Origin: DATEEW01 sp035273665
GTDB lineage: Bacteria; Pseudomonadota; Gammaproteobacteria; Burkholderiales; SG8-39
Direction: 5' to 3'
Length of the DNA stretch: 15,883 nucleotides
Assembly (NCBI GenBank): GCA_035273665.1
Contig: DATEOW010000214.1
Location: 1 to 15,883, forward strand
Part shown: positions 6,844 to 15,052 of the stretch, piece after piece
Numbering within the stretch: the first letter of the stretch is position 1
Layout: the number at the start of each line of letters is the position of its first letter
Position numbers and translations under genes: made by a program
Notes under the pieces: generated by a model
The model's input: only the letters and a program-made list of their open reading frames with translations
Database searches by the model: none
Told to the model about the DNA's origin: nothing

Positions 6844-8271
6844 TCACATATTCAGCGCACGCTTGTCGACAGCCAGCGCCGCCTCGCGCATTGCCTCGGA
6901 AAGCGAAGGATGCGCATGAACGATACGAGCAAGATCCTCCGAGGCGGCTCGGAATTCCATTGCGACGACTGCTTCGGCGATCAATTCGGATGCGTGCACG
7001 TTCATGATGTGAACGCCGAGGATTTCGTCGGTCTTTTCATGCGCAAGCATTTTGACGAAACCGCGGGTATCGCCCGCCCCCAGGGCGCGCCCATTGATCG
7101 AAAAAGGAAACTGGCCGCTGCGATAAGGTATTCCCTCGTTCCGGAGCTGCTGTTCGCTTTTGCCGACCCAGGCGATTTCAGGTGAGGTATAGATCACCCA
7201 TGGAATCGTATTGAGATCCACGTGGGCTTTCTGACCGGCGATGATTTCCGCGACCATCACGCCCTCTTCTTCACCCTTATGCGCCAGCATTGGACCACGT
7301 ACGACATCGCCGATTGCGAAAACATTCGGCAGCACACTGCGGCAATGGTCGTCCACTTCAACGAACCCCCGTGCGTCTAGCTTGAGGCCGACTTGCTCCG
7401 CGCCGAGGCCATCGGTATTCGGTACGCGGCCCACCGCAACAACAAGCTTGTCGCAGTCGAGCGTCTCGTTCTTGCCACCGTACTCGTATCCGATACGCAC
7501 GCCTTTAGCGGATACGGCAATCTTTCCGAGCTTCACGCCCAAACGGATATCGAGTTGCTGTTCCTGCGTGAAAGTCTTCCAGGCTTCCTTGGCCAGCGCT
7601 TCGTCCGCTGCGGCCAAGAAAGTAGGTAGCGCTTCGAGTATGGTGACTTGTGCCCCGAGACGTCGCCATACGCTACCGAGTTCCAGGCCGATAACACCGG
7701 CGCCGATGACGCCTAGGCGTTTGGGGACTTCCTTGAAAGCAAGTGCGCCGATGTTGTCGCAAACGATCTCGTTGTCGACAGCGACATCCGGTAAGTGTCG
7801 CGCTTTGGAACCGGTTGCAATGACCACATAGCGCGCATTGACCGTTTGGTTCGTGTCACCCTGAACAGCGATCTGCCAACCTTCGTCTCCGCGACCAACG
7901 AAAGTCCCACGCCCTTTCAACCAGCTGACTTTGTTTTTCTTGAAAAGAAACTCGATCCCCCCGGTCATTTTGGTGACGATCGCATCCTTGCGCGCCTGCA
8001 TTTTTGCGATATCGAGTTGCACCTTGCCGACACTGATTCCGTGCGTACCGATGCCGTTATGCAGGTGCTCGAACTCTTCTGAGGATTGCAGCAAGGCTTT
8101 GGACGGAATGCAGCCCACGTTCAGACAAGTGCCGCCGAGAACCACTTTGCCTTCGGGCGTACGCCATTCTTCCACGCAAGCGGTTTTTAGCCCGAGTTGA
8201 GCCGCCCGGATCGCGCAGATATAGCCCGCCGGACCGGAGCCGATCACCAAGACATCGAAGGCTTCTGCCAT
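6844..8271 (-). CDS. lpdA: Dihydrolipoyl dehydrogenase (E3)
   Basis: A 475-residue flavoprotein that reoxidises dihydrolipoyl groups on SucB and passes electrons to NAD+. Seen are the FAD-binding GSGPAG (11-16), the redox-active disulfide GGTCLNVGC with Cys49 and Cys54, the second nucleotide-binding motif GVIGAGVIGLELG, the FAD-contacting segment FAIGDVVRGPMLAHK and the C-terminal HPSLSE motif with the His454/Glu459 pair. Length and motifs are complete. The start is supported by AAGGA in the minus-strand sequence, overlapping the sucB stop codon; only eight bases separate the two genes, which suggests coupled translation. Its position directly after sucB marks it as the E3 of the 2-oxoglutarate dehydrogenase complex. 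It may also serve pyruvate dehydrogenase or glycine cleavage if no other lpd exists in the genome, which cannot be judged here. Confidence 0.97.
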   Translation of the reverse strand: MAEAFDVLVIGSGPAGYICAIRAAQLGLKTACVEEWRTPEGKVVLGGTCLNVGCIPSKALLQSSEEFEHLHNGIGTHGISVGKVQLDIAKMQARKDAIVTKMTGGIEFLFKKNKVSWLKGRGTFVGRGDEGWQIAVQGDTNQTVNARYVVIATGSKARHLPDVAVDNEIVCDNIGALAFKEVPKRLGVIGAGVIGLELGSVWRRLGAQVTILEALPTFLAAADEALAKEAWKTFTQEQQLDIRLGVKLGKIAVSAKGVRIGYEYGGKNETLDCDKLVVAVGRVPNTDGLGAEQVGLKLDARGFVEVDDHCRSVLPNVFAIGDVVRGPMLAHKGEEEGVMVAEIIAGQKAHVDLNTIPWVIYTSPEIAWVGKSEQQLRNEGIPYRSGQFPFSINGRALGAGDTRGFVKMLAHEKTDEILGVHIMNVHASELIAEAVVAMEFRAASEDLARIVHAHPSLSEAMREAALAVDKRALNM

Positions 8272-8279
8272 CTTCGTCC

Positions 8280-9551
8280 TTAAAGATCCAGCAACAGCCG
8301 CGCGGGATCTTCCAGCGCTTCTTTAATCGCCACGAGAGAGAGCACCGCTTCCTTACCGTCGATGATGCGATGGTCGTAGGACAGCGCAAGATAGTTCATG
8401 GGGCGAATCACGATCTGCCCGTTTTCCACCACCGGGCGTTCTTTCGTCGCGTGAACACCCAGAATCGCGGACTGCGGCGGATTGATGATCGGCGTCGACA
8501 ACATCGAACCGAATACACCGCCATTGGAAATCGAGAAGGTGCCTCCGCTCAAGTCTTCAATGGTCAGCTTTCCTTCTTGCGCCTTGCGGCCCAACTCGGC
8601 GATCTGTTTTTCGATTTCCGCGAGCGTAAGCTGATCGCAGTTGCGCAAAATGGGTACGACCAGGCCGCGTGGACTACTGACCGCGATGCCGACGTCGAAA
8701 TAGCCGTGATACACGATGTCGTTGCCATCCACAGAAGCGTTGACCACGGGGTACTTCTTCAGCGCATGCACCGAAGCTTTGACAAAGAAGGACATGAAGC
8801 CGAGGCGCACGCCGTATTCTTTTTCGAATTTCTCGCCGTACTTTTTGCGCAGGTCCATGACCGGCTGCATATTCACTTCATTGAAAGTCGTCAGAATCGC
8901 GGCGGTGGATTGCGACTGCACCAAGCGTTCGGCGATGCGCGCGCGCAGCCGGGACATCGGCACGCGCTGCTCCGGACGACCGGCAAGCACGCCTTCCATA
9001 TTCACCGGCGAAGGTGCCGGCGCAAGCACCGGTTTGGACGTCGCAGCGGCAGGCGCCGCCGGCGTCTTGGCTTCCATTTGTGCAAGCACGTCGCCTTTGG
9101 TGATACGACCGTCTCGTCCGCTGCCGGTGATCTTGCTCGGATCCACCGCGTTCTCTTCGACGAGTTTGCGTGCAGAGGGCATCAAGCGGGCATCGCCGCG
9201 CGCTTCGGCGGGCGGCGGCGCAGGCGTGGGCGGGACGGCGGCGGGCGGCGGCTTCACCGCAGGTGCCGGACCGCCAGGCGACGCCGCGGCAGGTGCGGCT
9301 TCTGCCGCCTTCGCTTCCGTATCGAGGGTAGCGATCACCTCACCGGAAGTCACCGTCGCACCAGTTTCTTTGACGATGGATACCAGCACGCCATCAGCGG
9401 GCGCGGGAAGTTCGAGGACGACTTTATCGGTTTCGACGTCGATGAGGTTTTCATCGCGCTTGACGGCCTGGCCTTGCTTCTTATGCCAAGCCAGCAGCGT
9501 CGCTTCCGAAACGGATTCGGAAAGCTGCGGGACCTTCACTTCCACTAACAT
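8280..9551 (-). CDS. sucB: Dihydrolipoyllysine-residue succinyltransferase (E2 of 2-oxoglutarate dehydrogenase)
   Basis: A 423-residue E2 core subunit, also named odhB. It has one N-terminal lipoyl domain (about 1-77) with the lipoylation site ETDKVVLE and Lys43, then an Ala/Pro-rich flexible linker (about 80-118), a peripheral-subunit-binding domain (about 121-158, with MPSARKLVEEN and GSGRDGRITKGDV), a second Ala/Pro linker, and the catalytic acyltransferase domain from about 190. The active-site motif SYDHRIIDGKEA carries His394 and Asp398. A single lipoyl domain and the internal LSGGTFSISNGGVFGS segment fit SucB better than the pyruvate E2. The ATG is preceded by GGAG at a normal distance. 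It lies 241 bases after sucA, much wider than its 8-base spacing to lpdA, so sucB-lpdA could also have its own promoter. Confidence 0.97.
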   Translation of the reverse strand: MLVEVKVPQLSESVSEATLLAWHKKQGQAVKRDENLIDVETDKVVLELPAPADGVLVSIVKETGATVTSGEVIATLDTEAKAAEAAPAAASPGGPAPAVKPPPAAVPPTPAPPPAEARGDARLMPSARKLVEENAVDPSKITGSGRDGRITKGDVLAQMEAKTPAAPAAATSKPVLAPAPSPVNMEGVLAGRPEQRVPMSRLRARIAERLVQSQSTAAILTTFNEVNMQPVMDLRKKYGEKFEKEYGVRLGFMSFFVKASVHALKKYPVVNASVDGNDIVYHGYFDVGIAVSSPRGLVVPILRNCDQLTLAEIEKQIAELGRKAQEGKLTIEDLSGGTFSISNGGVFGSMLSTPIINPPQSAILGVHATKERPVVENGQIVIRPMNYLALSYDHRIIDGKEAVLSLVAIKEALEDPARLLLDL

Positions 9552-9792
9552 GTCTGCTCCGTTCGGTTTTTCGTCGGGTTCGGCGCAACCTTGCCACGAC
9601 GGATTACAAAAACACCACGCCTCAGGCGCCGGAAACTACGGTTCACATCCTCTACTACAGCACTGCTAAAACCAAAGCACTACCCATGCCCTTTTGTCAG
9701 TTACTGCGCGATTACCAGGCTGCCATCCCTTAAAAAATCGCCTCAAGACTGCTCGTTTAAGAGGCTATCGCTCCTTAAAAGTCGCTAAACCC
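9552..9792. other. 241-base gap between sucA and sucB
   Basis: No convincing gene is seen; the longest frames are short or lack ribosome binding sites. Read on the minus strand it holds two weak hairpin-plus-T-run candidates. The first has arms 9761-9765 and 9740-9744 (GCCTC/GAGGC, 16-base loop) followed by T6. The second is CGCC-TGA-GGCG at 9618-9628, followed after five bases by T5 (9608-9612). Both stems are only four or five pairs, too weak to call terminators. The octamer CCTTAAAA appears twice on the plus strand (9728-9735, 9773-9780). The sequence is less GC-rich than the flanking genes. An internal promoter or attenuation site is possible but not shown. Confidence 0.5.
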
Positions 9793-12627
9793 TCAGGCTT
9801 TCAACTTGCCGAAAGCCGTGTCGATCAGCTTTTTCTGCTGTTCCGTGTGCTTGGCGGCGTATCCCACGGCGGGCGACGCGGAAGACGGTCGCCCCGCATA
9901 GAACAACTTCTGATCCGGCTGAATGTTGTCCATGAAGTAGTGGCGGGTTTGATACCAAGCACCTTGGTTCTGGGGCTCCTCCTGACACCACACCACTTCC
10001 TTGGCGTTTGGATACCGCTTCATCTCCGCCGAGAAGGGTTTGTGCGGGAAGGGATAAAGCTGTTCCACGCGAATCACTGCGATGTGGTCGGCACGTCGTT
10101 CACGCCGGGCGGCCAAGAGGTCGTAGTAGATACGGCCCGAGCATGCGACGACACGCGTGACGTCCTTCACTTCCAGCGCATCCACCTCAGGGATCACGGG
10201 CTGAAAGCCCCCCTTGGCCAGCTCTTTCAGGCTGGAAGCCGCTTCCGGCTTACGCAGCAACGATTTTGGCGACATGATGATCAGCGGCTTGCGGAAAGGC
10301 CGCAATAACTGCCGACGCAGCAAATGGAAGATCTGTGCAGGCGTACTGGGTACGCATACTTGTATGTTGTATTCGGCGGACAGCTGCAGGAAGCGCTCGA
10401 GGCGGGCCGAAGAGTGCTCCGGGCCCTGCCCCTCATAACCATGGGGCAACAGCAGCACCAGGCCGCACATGCGGCCCCACTTCGCTTCGCCGGAGGTAAT
10501 GAACTGATCGATGACCACCTGCGCGCCGTTCACGAAATCGCCGAACTGCGCTTCCCAAACGGTCAACTCGTTCGGCTCGGCGCAGGCATAACCGTATTCG
10601 AAACCCAACACCGCTTCTTCCGACAACACCGAGTCGATGACGACAAAGTCAGCTTGGTTCTCCTGCAGGTTGGAGAGTGGAACAAAAGTGCCCGCATCCC
10701 ACTTCTCCCGGTTCTGGTCATGCCACACCGCATGCCGATGCGCGAAGGTGCCACGCCCCGAATCCTGCCCGGACAGACGAACGCCGTAGCCGGCCACGAG
10801 CAAAGTCGCATAAGCCAGGGTTTCCGCCATCCCCCAATCGAGCATTTTCTTGCCCTTGCCCATTTCGCGGCGCGCTTCGACGACCCGTTCGACGCTGGGG
10901 TGCAGCTTGAAGCCCGGCGGCACGCTCGTCAGTCTTTCGGCGAGACGCTCCAACTCGGTGACCGGAACACTGGTATCCGCGACATCCGTCCATTTAGTGT
11001 CTGCAAATGGCGCCCAATCCACCGCATATTTACGCTGGAAATTGGACAGCACCGGGCTGGAAGTGTGACGGCCCTCGTCTAACGCCTGACGATAATCTTT
11101 GATCAATTGCTCAGGCTGTTCGGGCTTGGTCACTCCCTGCGCGACGAGCTTGTCGGCGTACAGCTTGCGCGTCCCCGGATGCTGCGAAATGCGCTTGTAC
11201 ATCAACGGCTGCGTGACAAAGGGCTCGTCCTGTTCGTTATGACCCAATTTACGGAAGCAAACCAGATCGAGCACGACATCTTTCTTGAAGGTCTTGCGAT
11301 AGTCCATTGCCATTTGCATGATGAACACCGCCGCCTCCGGATCGTCCGCGTTGACGTGGAAGATCGGTGCTTCGATCATTTTTGCGACATCGGTGCAATA
11401 CAGCGTCGAACGCGCATCGCGTGCATCCGAAGTAGTGAAGCCGATCTGATTGTTGATGATCACATGGACGGTGCCTCCGGTGCCGTAGCCGCGCGTCTGA
11501 GCGAGGTTCAGCGTTTCCATCACGACGCCCTGCCCGGCAAAGGCAGCGTCGCCGTGAATCAGAACGGAGAGTACTTGATCGCCGGTGAAATCCTTACGGC
11601 GGTGCTGGCGCGCACGCACGGAACCCTCAACGACAGGATTGACGATTTCCAGATGCGAAGGATTGAAGGCGAGCGAGAGATGGATGGGACCGCCGGGTGT
11701 CGACACGTCGGAAGAAAAGCCGTTGTGATACTTCACATCCCCTGAAGACAGTTCGCTGACCGCCTTACCTTCGAATTCCGAGAAGAGATCCTTGGGCGAT
11801 TTGCCCAGCGTATTCACCAGCACATTCAAGCGACCGCGATGTGCCATGCCGATGACGACTTCTTCGATGCCGTGGCTGCCCGCACGGTGTACAAGTTCGT
11901 CCATTACCGGAATCAGTGTCTCGCCGCCTTCAAGCGAGAAACGCTTTTGGCCGACGTAGCGGGTGTGTAGATATTTTTCTAAAGTTTCGGCGGCGGTAAG
12001 CCGTTCCAAAATGCGCGTCCGGACTTCGAGACTGAAAGACGGACGCGAGCGCACGGACTCTAGGCGCTGCTGGATCCAGCGTTTCTGCGTCATGTCGCTG
12101 ATGTACATGTACTCGGCGCCGATGGAACTGCAATAGGTTTCCCGCAGCGCTTGCAGAATTTCCCGCAAGGTCATGCGTTCCGGCCCGACGAGCGTACCGG
12201 TGTTGAACGTGGTTTCCAGATCCGTTTCGGTCAAATCGTAATACGCGGGCTCAAGCTCCGGTATTTGCGGACGAGGTTGGCGTTTAAGCGGATCGAGTTC
12301 GGCCCAGCGCGATCCCATTGAGCGGTAGGCTGCGATCAACAGCAGTACGTAGACTTGTTTGCGCTCGACCGCGAGTTCCGCCGACGCGGGCGCTGCACGC
12401 AAAAGCCCCTGCCGCGCGCGCTGCGCGAAAGCCTGGACTACAGGCGCGTGTGCGACGTCCTTCGCATTCTCGCCTCCGGCGTCGGGCAACATTTGCATCT
12501 TGTCGAAGTAATCGCGCCACTCCTCCGACACCGATTGCGGATTGTCCAAATACGCTTCGTACAAGTCCTCGATAAACGGCGCATTGCCCCCGAACAAATA
12601 GGAGTTGGACAGGAATTGTTTCAGCAT
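9793..12627 (-). CDS. sucA: 2-oxoglutarate dehydrogenase E1 component (thiamine diphosphate-dependent)
   Basis: Decarboxylates 2-oxoglutarate and transfers the succinyl group to lipoyl-SucB; also named odhA. The 944-residue length is typical. The N-terminus (NSYLFGGNAPFIEDLYEAYL, 8-27) is the E2-binding segment of the family. Further motifs are IGMAHRGRLNVL with His263, NPSHLE with His325, the thiamine diphosphate and magnesium site GDAAFAGQG (359-367) with the distal Asn392/Asn393 in INNQIGFTTS, and GQDSGRGTFAHRHA in the central transketolase-like domain. The ATG has AGGAG nine bases upstream. It lies 135 bases after gltA in the same direction, with several inverted repeats between, and 241 bases before sucB. 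All catalytic motifs looked for are present. Confidence 0.98.
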   Translation of the reverse strand: MLKQFLSNSYLFGGNAPFIEDLYEAYLDNPQSVSEEWRDYFDKMQMLPDAGGENAKDVAHAPVVQAFAQRARQGLLRAAPASAELAVERKQVYVLLLIAAYRSMGSRWAELDPLKRQPRPQIPELEPAYYDLTETDLETTFNTGTLVGPERMTLREILQALRETYCSSIGAEYMYISDMTQKRWIQQRLESVRSRPSFSLEVRTRILERLTAAETLEKYLHTRYVGQKRFSLEGGETLIPVMDELVHRAGSHGIEEVVIGMAHRGRLNVLVNTLGKSPKDLFSEFEGKAVSELSSGDVKYHNGFSSDVSTPGGPIHLSLAFNPSHLEIVNPVVEGSVRARQHRRKDFTGDQVLSVLIHGDAAFAGQGVVMETLNLAQTRGYGTGGTVHVIINNQIGFTTSDARDARSTLYCTDVAKMIEAPIFHVNADDPEAAVFIMQMAMDYRKTFKKDVVLDLVCFRKLGHNEQDEPFVTQPLMYKRISQHPGTRKLYADKLVAQGVTKPEQPEQLIKDYRQALDEGRHTSSPVLSNFQRKYAVDWAPFADTKWTDVADTSVPVTELERLAERLTSVPPGFKLHPSVERVVEARREMGKGKKMLDWGMAETLAYATLLVAGYGVRLSGQDSGRGTFAHRHAVWHDQNREKWDAGTFVPLSNLQENQADFVVIDSVLSEEAVLGFEYGYACAEPNELTVWEAQFGDFVNGAQVVIDQFITSGEAKWGRMCGLVLLLPHGYEGQGPEHSSARLERFLQLSAEYNIQVCVPSTPAQIFHLLRRQLLRPFRKPLIIMSPKSLLRKPEAASSLKELAKGGFQPVIPEVDALEVKDVTRVVACSGRIYYDLLAARRERRADHIAVIRVEQLYPFPHKPFSAEMKRYPNAKEVVWCQEEPQNQGAWYQTRHYFMDNIQPDQKLFYAGRPSSASPAVGYAAKHTEQQKKLIDTAFGKLKA

Positions 12628-12762
12628 CGCTTCACTCTCCTATGCATTGACGCAATCGTCGAGGCAAGAGTAAAGACCAAATCTTGCCATTCGATGACGT
12701 GAAAACCCCGGTAAAACCCATTCAATTGCAGGCAATTGCTTCCCAAGCAGGCGCCGCGCGCC
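12628..12762. promoter_or_regulatory. Gap between gltA and sucA with stacked inverted repeats
   Basis: This 135-base spacer contains four perfect inverted repeats. GGCGC-CGC-GCGCC (12750-12762) abuts the gltA stop; TGCTT-CCC-AAGCA (12737-12749) is next to it; CAATTGC-AG-GCAATTG (12723-12738) overlaps the second by two bases; and GGCAAGA/TCTTGCC (12663-12669 and 12682-12688) has a 12-base spacer. None is followed by a T-run. The first two may protect or process the mRNA 3' end of gltA; the third and fourth could be operators or leader hairpins for sucA. The ribosome binding site of sucA (AGGAG) lies at the sucA end. No good -35/-10 pair was recognised. Confidence 0.5.
12723..12738. repeat. 16-base palindrome (7-bp arms, 2-base centre)
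   Basis: CAATTGC, AG, GCAATTG: both arms match perfectly. Such a symmetric, AT-containing site is the form expected for a dimeric repressor or activator, though an RNA hairpin is equally possible. No family could be named. Confidence 0.6.
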
Positions 12763-14058
12763 TTAACGCTGAGACATCGGCACAACATCGCGCCGTGCCG
12801 CGCCGGTATACAGCTGGCGGGGCCGTCCGATTTTTTGTTCCGGATCGGCGATCATTTCCATCCACTGCGCCACCCAGCCCACCGTGCGCGCCAACGCGAA
12901 AATGCAGGTGAACATCGAGGTCGGAATGCCCAAGGCGCGTTGCACGATACCCGAATAGAAGTCGACGTTCGGATAAAGCTTGCGTTCGACGAAATACGGG
13001 TCTTCCAGCGCAATCTTTTCCAATTCCATTGCAAGCTTGAACAGAGGATCGTTTTCGAGCCCGAGTTCGTTCAGAACCTCGTGGCAGGTTTCGCGCATCA
13101 ATTTGGCGCGCGGATCGTAATTCTTGTATACCCGATGGCCGAATCCCATCAGACGGAAGCCCGAGTTTTTGTCTTTCGCCTTCTTCACATATTCGCCGAC
13201 TCGCGAGACGTCGCCTATTTCTTCGAGCATTTGCAAACATGCTTCATTTGCCCCGCCGTGCGCTGGGCCCCAGAGGCAAGCGATACCCGACGCGATGCAC
13301 GCAAAAGGATTCGCGCCGGACGAGCCGGCCAGACGCACCGTGGACGTCGACGCGTTTTGCTCATGGTCGGCATGCAAGATGAATATACGGTCGAGTGCCC
13401 GCACCAACACCGGATTGACTTTGTAGTCTTCGGTCGGCACTGCGAACATCATGCGCATGAAGTTAGCGGTATAGGACAACTCGTTGCGCGGATACATGAA
13501 GGGCTGACCCATCGAGTATTTGTAGGCCATGGCCGTAATCGTCGGCATTTTTGCGATCAAACGAAAGGCCGAGACTTCGCGATGCTCCGGAAGCGTGATG
13601 TCGAGCGAGTCGTGATAGAAAGCCGAAAGCGCGCCAACGGTGCCGACCAGCACTGCCATGGGATGCGAGTCGCGACGAAACCCCGTATAGAAGCGCGCAA
13701 TCTGCTCGTGCACCATGGTGTGGCGCGTCACCATCGCAACGAAGTTCTCTTTCTGCGCGGGATTCGGCAATTCGCCGTAAATCAGCAAATAGCAAACTTC
13801 GAGAAAATCGCAATGCTGCGCGAGTTGGTCGATGGGATAGCCGCGGTAAAGCAGGATACCTTCATCGCCGTCGATGAAAGTGATGCTCGAACGGCAACTC
13901 GCAGTCGACAGAAAGCCCGGGTCGTACGTGAACATGCCCGTCTTGCCCAGCAAGCTGCGGATATCCACGACATCCGGCCCGATACTGCCCTTCAGCACAG
14001 GGAATTCCGCAGATTGGCCCGCGCCGTATTGAAGTGTGGCTTTGCCGTTCTCTTCCAT
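12763..14058 (-). CDS. gltA: Citrate synthase, type II (hexameric, Gram-negative type)
   Basis: Condenses acetyl-CoA and oxaloacetate to citrate. The 431-residue length and the N-terminal extra domain (about 1-60) match the type II enzymes of Gram-negative bacteria, which are commonly hexamers inhibited by NADH; that control is family knowledge, not shown here. Active-site residues are His229 in LHADHEQNAST, His267 in GPAHGGANEA, His308 in GFGHRVYKNYDPRA and Asp366 in YPNVDFYSG; RPRQLYTG lies near the C-terminus. The ATG is preceded by AAGGAG at about six bases. It follows sdhE by 38 bases, so it likely belongs to the succinate dehydrogenase transcript. The 2-methylcitrate synthase PrpC is a relative, but length and the type II signatures favour GltA. 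Confidence 0.98.
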   Translation of the reverse strand: MEENGKATLQYGAGQSAEFPVLKGSIGPDVVDIRSLLGKTGMFTYDPGFLSTASCRSSITFIDGDEGILLYRGYPIDQLAQHCDFLEVCYLLIYGELPNPAQKENFVAMVTRHTMVHEQIARFYTGFRRDSHPMAVLVGTVGALSAFYHDSLDITLPEHREVSAFRLIAKMPTITAMAYKYSMGQPFMYPRNELSYTANFMRMMFAVPTEDYKVNPVLVRALDRIFILHADHEQNASTSTVRLAGSSGANPFACIASGIACLWGPAHGGANEACLQMLEEIGDVSRVGEYVKKAKDKNSGFRLMGFGHRVYKNYDPRAKLMRETCHEVLNELGLENDPLFKLAMELEKIALEDPYFVERKLYPNVDFYSGIVQRALGIPTSMFTCIFALARTVGWVAQWMEMIADPEQKIGRPRQLYTGAARRDVVPMSQR

Positions 14059-14068
14059 CTCTTTCTCC

Positions 14069-14089
14069 TTCGTATTCCTATTCGTATTC
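14069..14089. repeat. Two copies of TTCGTATTC at 12-base period upstream of gltA
   Basis: The nonamer occurs at 14069-14077 and 14081-14089, within the 38-base sdhE-gltA gap, directly beside the gltA ribosome binding site. On the transcript it reads GAATACGAA twice. It could be chance or a duplication; no function is assigned. Confidence 0.5.
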
Positions 14090-14096
14090 TTAACCG

Positions 14097-14357
14097 CTAG
14101 GCGGCGCGGATTTCTTCGACCATTCCTTGCAAGCCGGCGTCATCACAGATCGCGCGCCCGGATAACAGCTCCCAGAGCGTCACATCGTCATAAGCGAGCA
14201 AGCGATTCATCCGCTCGAGCCTGTCCACGTCTAAGGCGTCTGCGTGCTGATGCAGATAATGTTCCAGCACGAGATCGTTTTCGAGCATGCCCCGGCGGCA
14301 ATGCCAGCGCAATCGCCTTCGCGCAACCTCCGACGGATGATCCGTAGTGGCGCTCAT
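14097..14357 (-). CDS. sdhE: SdhE, FAD assembly factor for succinate dehydrogenase
   Basis: An 86-residue helical protein of the SdhE/Sdh5/YgfY family that promotes covalent attachment of FAD to SdhA. It carries the hallmark RGxxE motif as RRGMLENDLVLEHY, with Arg22, Gly23 and Glu26, and the second conserved stretch NRLLAYDDVTLWELLSG (51-67). Length is normal for the family. The ATG at 14355-14357 shares one base with the sdhB stop (TGATG on the minus strand), which implies translational coupling; no separate ribosome binding site is seen. A TTG one codon further upstream is in frame but is the less likely start. Its place between sdhB and gltA supports the role, since its client SdhA is encoded just upstream. 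Confidence 0.95.
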   Translation of the reverse strand: MSATTDHPSEVARRRLRWHCRRGMLENDLVLEHYLHQHADALDVDRLERMNRLLAYDDVTLWELLSGRAICDDAGLQGMVEEIRAA

Positions 14358-15052
14358 CAAATAGACCGTTTCACCAGCAACTCGCGGATTTTACCGATGG
14401 CATCCGCAGGATTGAGCCCTTTGGGGCAAACGTCGGTGCAATTCATGATGGTATGGCAGCGGAATAGCCGGTAAGGATCCTCGAGATTATCGAGCCGCTC
14501 ATTCACGGCTTGGTCTCGGCTATCGGCGATGAAACGATAGGCCTGCAACAAGCCGGCGGGCCCGACGAACTTGTCCGGGTTCCACCAAAAAGACGGGCAC
14601 GCCGTCGAACAGCATGCGCACAGGATGCACTCATACAAGCCGTTCAACTGATCGCGGTCTTCCGGCGATTGCAGCCGTTCGCGTTCCGGCTTCGCTTCGT
14701 CGTTAATCAAATAGGGGTTGATCGAATGAAGCTGGTCGAAAAACTGCGTCATATCGACCATCAGATCGCGAATCACGGGCAGACCCGGCAGCGGTCGGAT
14801 GACGACCGGCTCCTTCACCTCGCTGATTTTTGTGGTGCAAGCGAGGACGTTGCGGCCGTTGATGTTCATGGCGTCGGATCCGCAGACGCCTTCACGGCAG
14901 GAGCGACGAAAGGACAAGCTGTCGTCCTGGTCCTTCACCTTGACCAACACGTCGAGCAGCATGCGGTCGGTCGGCTCCACGTCGACGTGATAGTCCTTCA
15001 TATAAGGCTTCGCGTCCCGGTCCGGGTCGTAACGGTAGATTTTTAGATGCAT
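14357..15052 (-). CDS. sdhB: Succinate dehydrogenase iron-sulfur subunit
   Basis: A 231-residue subunit that carries electrons from SdhA flavin to ubiquinone at the inner membrane. The [2Fe-2S] site is CREGVCGSD followed by Cys72, with Asp60 in place of a third cysteine as in E. coli SdhB. The C-terminal domain has CILCACCSTACP (142-153), giving Cys142, 145, 148 plus Cys209 for [4Fe-4S], and Cys152, 199 and 205 for [3Fe-4S]. SFWWNPDKFVGPAG holds Trp157, matching the quinone-site tryptophan. The start ATG is firm because an in-frame TAA lies six codons upstream, yet no clear Shine-Dalgarno is seen. It is separated from sdhA by 155 bases, wide for this pair, and overlaps sdhE by one base. Confidence 0.98.
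   Translation of the reverse strand: MHLKIYRYDPDRDAKPYMKDYHVDVEPTDRMLLDVLVKVKDQDDSLSFRRSCREGVCGSDAMNINGRNVLACTTKISEVKEPVVIRPLPGLPVIRDLMVDMTQFFDQLHSINPYLINDEAKPERERLQSPEDRDQLNGLYECILCACCSTACPSFWWNPDKFVGPAGLLQAYRFIADSRDQAVNERLDNLEDPYRLFRCHTIMNCTDVCPKGLNPADAIGKIRELLVKRSI

Noticed and set aside
8370..9548. 392-codon plus-strand frame opposite sucB, and an overlapping one at 8716-9669
   Set aside because: Both are reverse readings of a confidently identified gene; long Arg/Gly-rich runs come from the Ala/Pro linker codons of sucB.
9608..9629. Possible intrinsic terminator in the sucA-sucB gap
   Set aside because: The stem is four pairs plus one G-U, and the T5 run is five bases away, so it is too weak for a confident terminator call.
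9591..9788. Plus-strand 65-codon frame in the sucA-sucB gap, basic product
   Set aside because: It needs a TTG start, has no ribosome binding site and no recognisable domain; the gap is better left as non-coding until expression is shown.
12736..14100. 454-codon open frame on the plus strand opposite gltA
   Set aside because: It lies antisense to a complete citrate synthase gene, is rich in His and Arg as expected for a reverse-frame reading, and matches no family I know.
14358..14360. TTG start for sdhE one codon before the ATG
   Set aside because: The ATG overlaps the sdhB stop as TGATG, a standard coupling arrangement, and needs no rare start codon.
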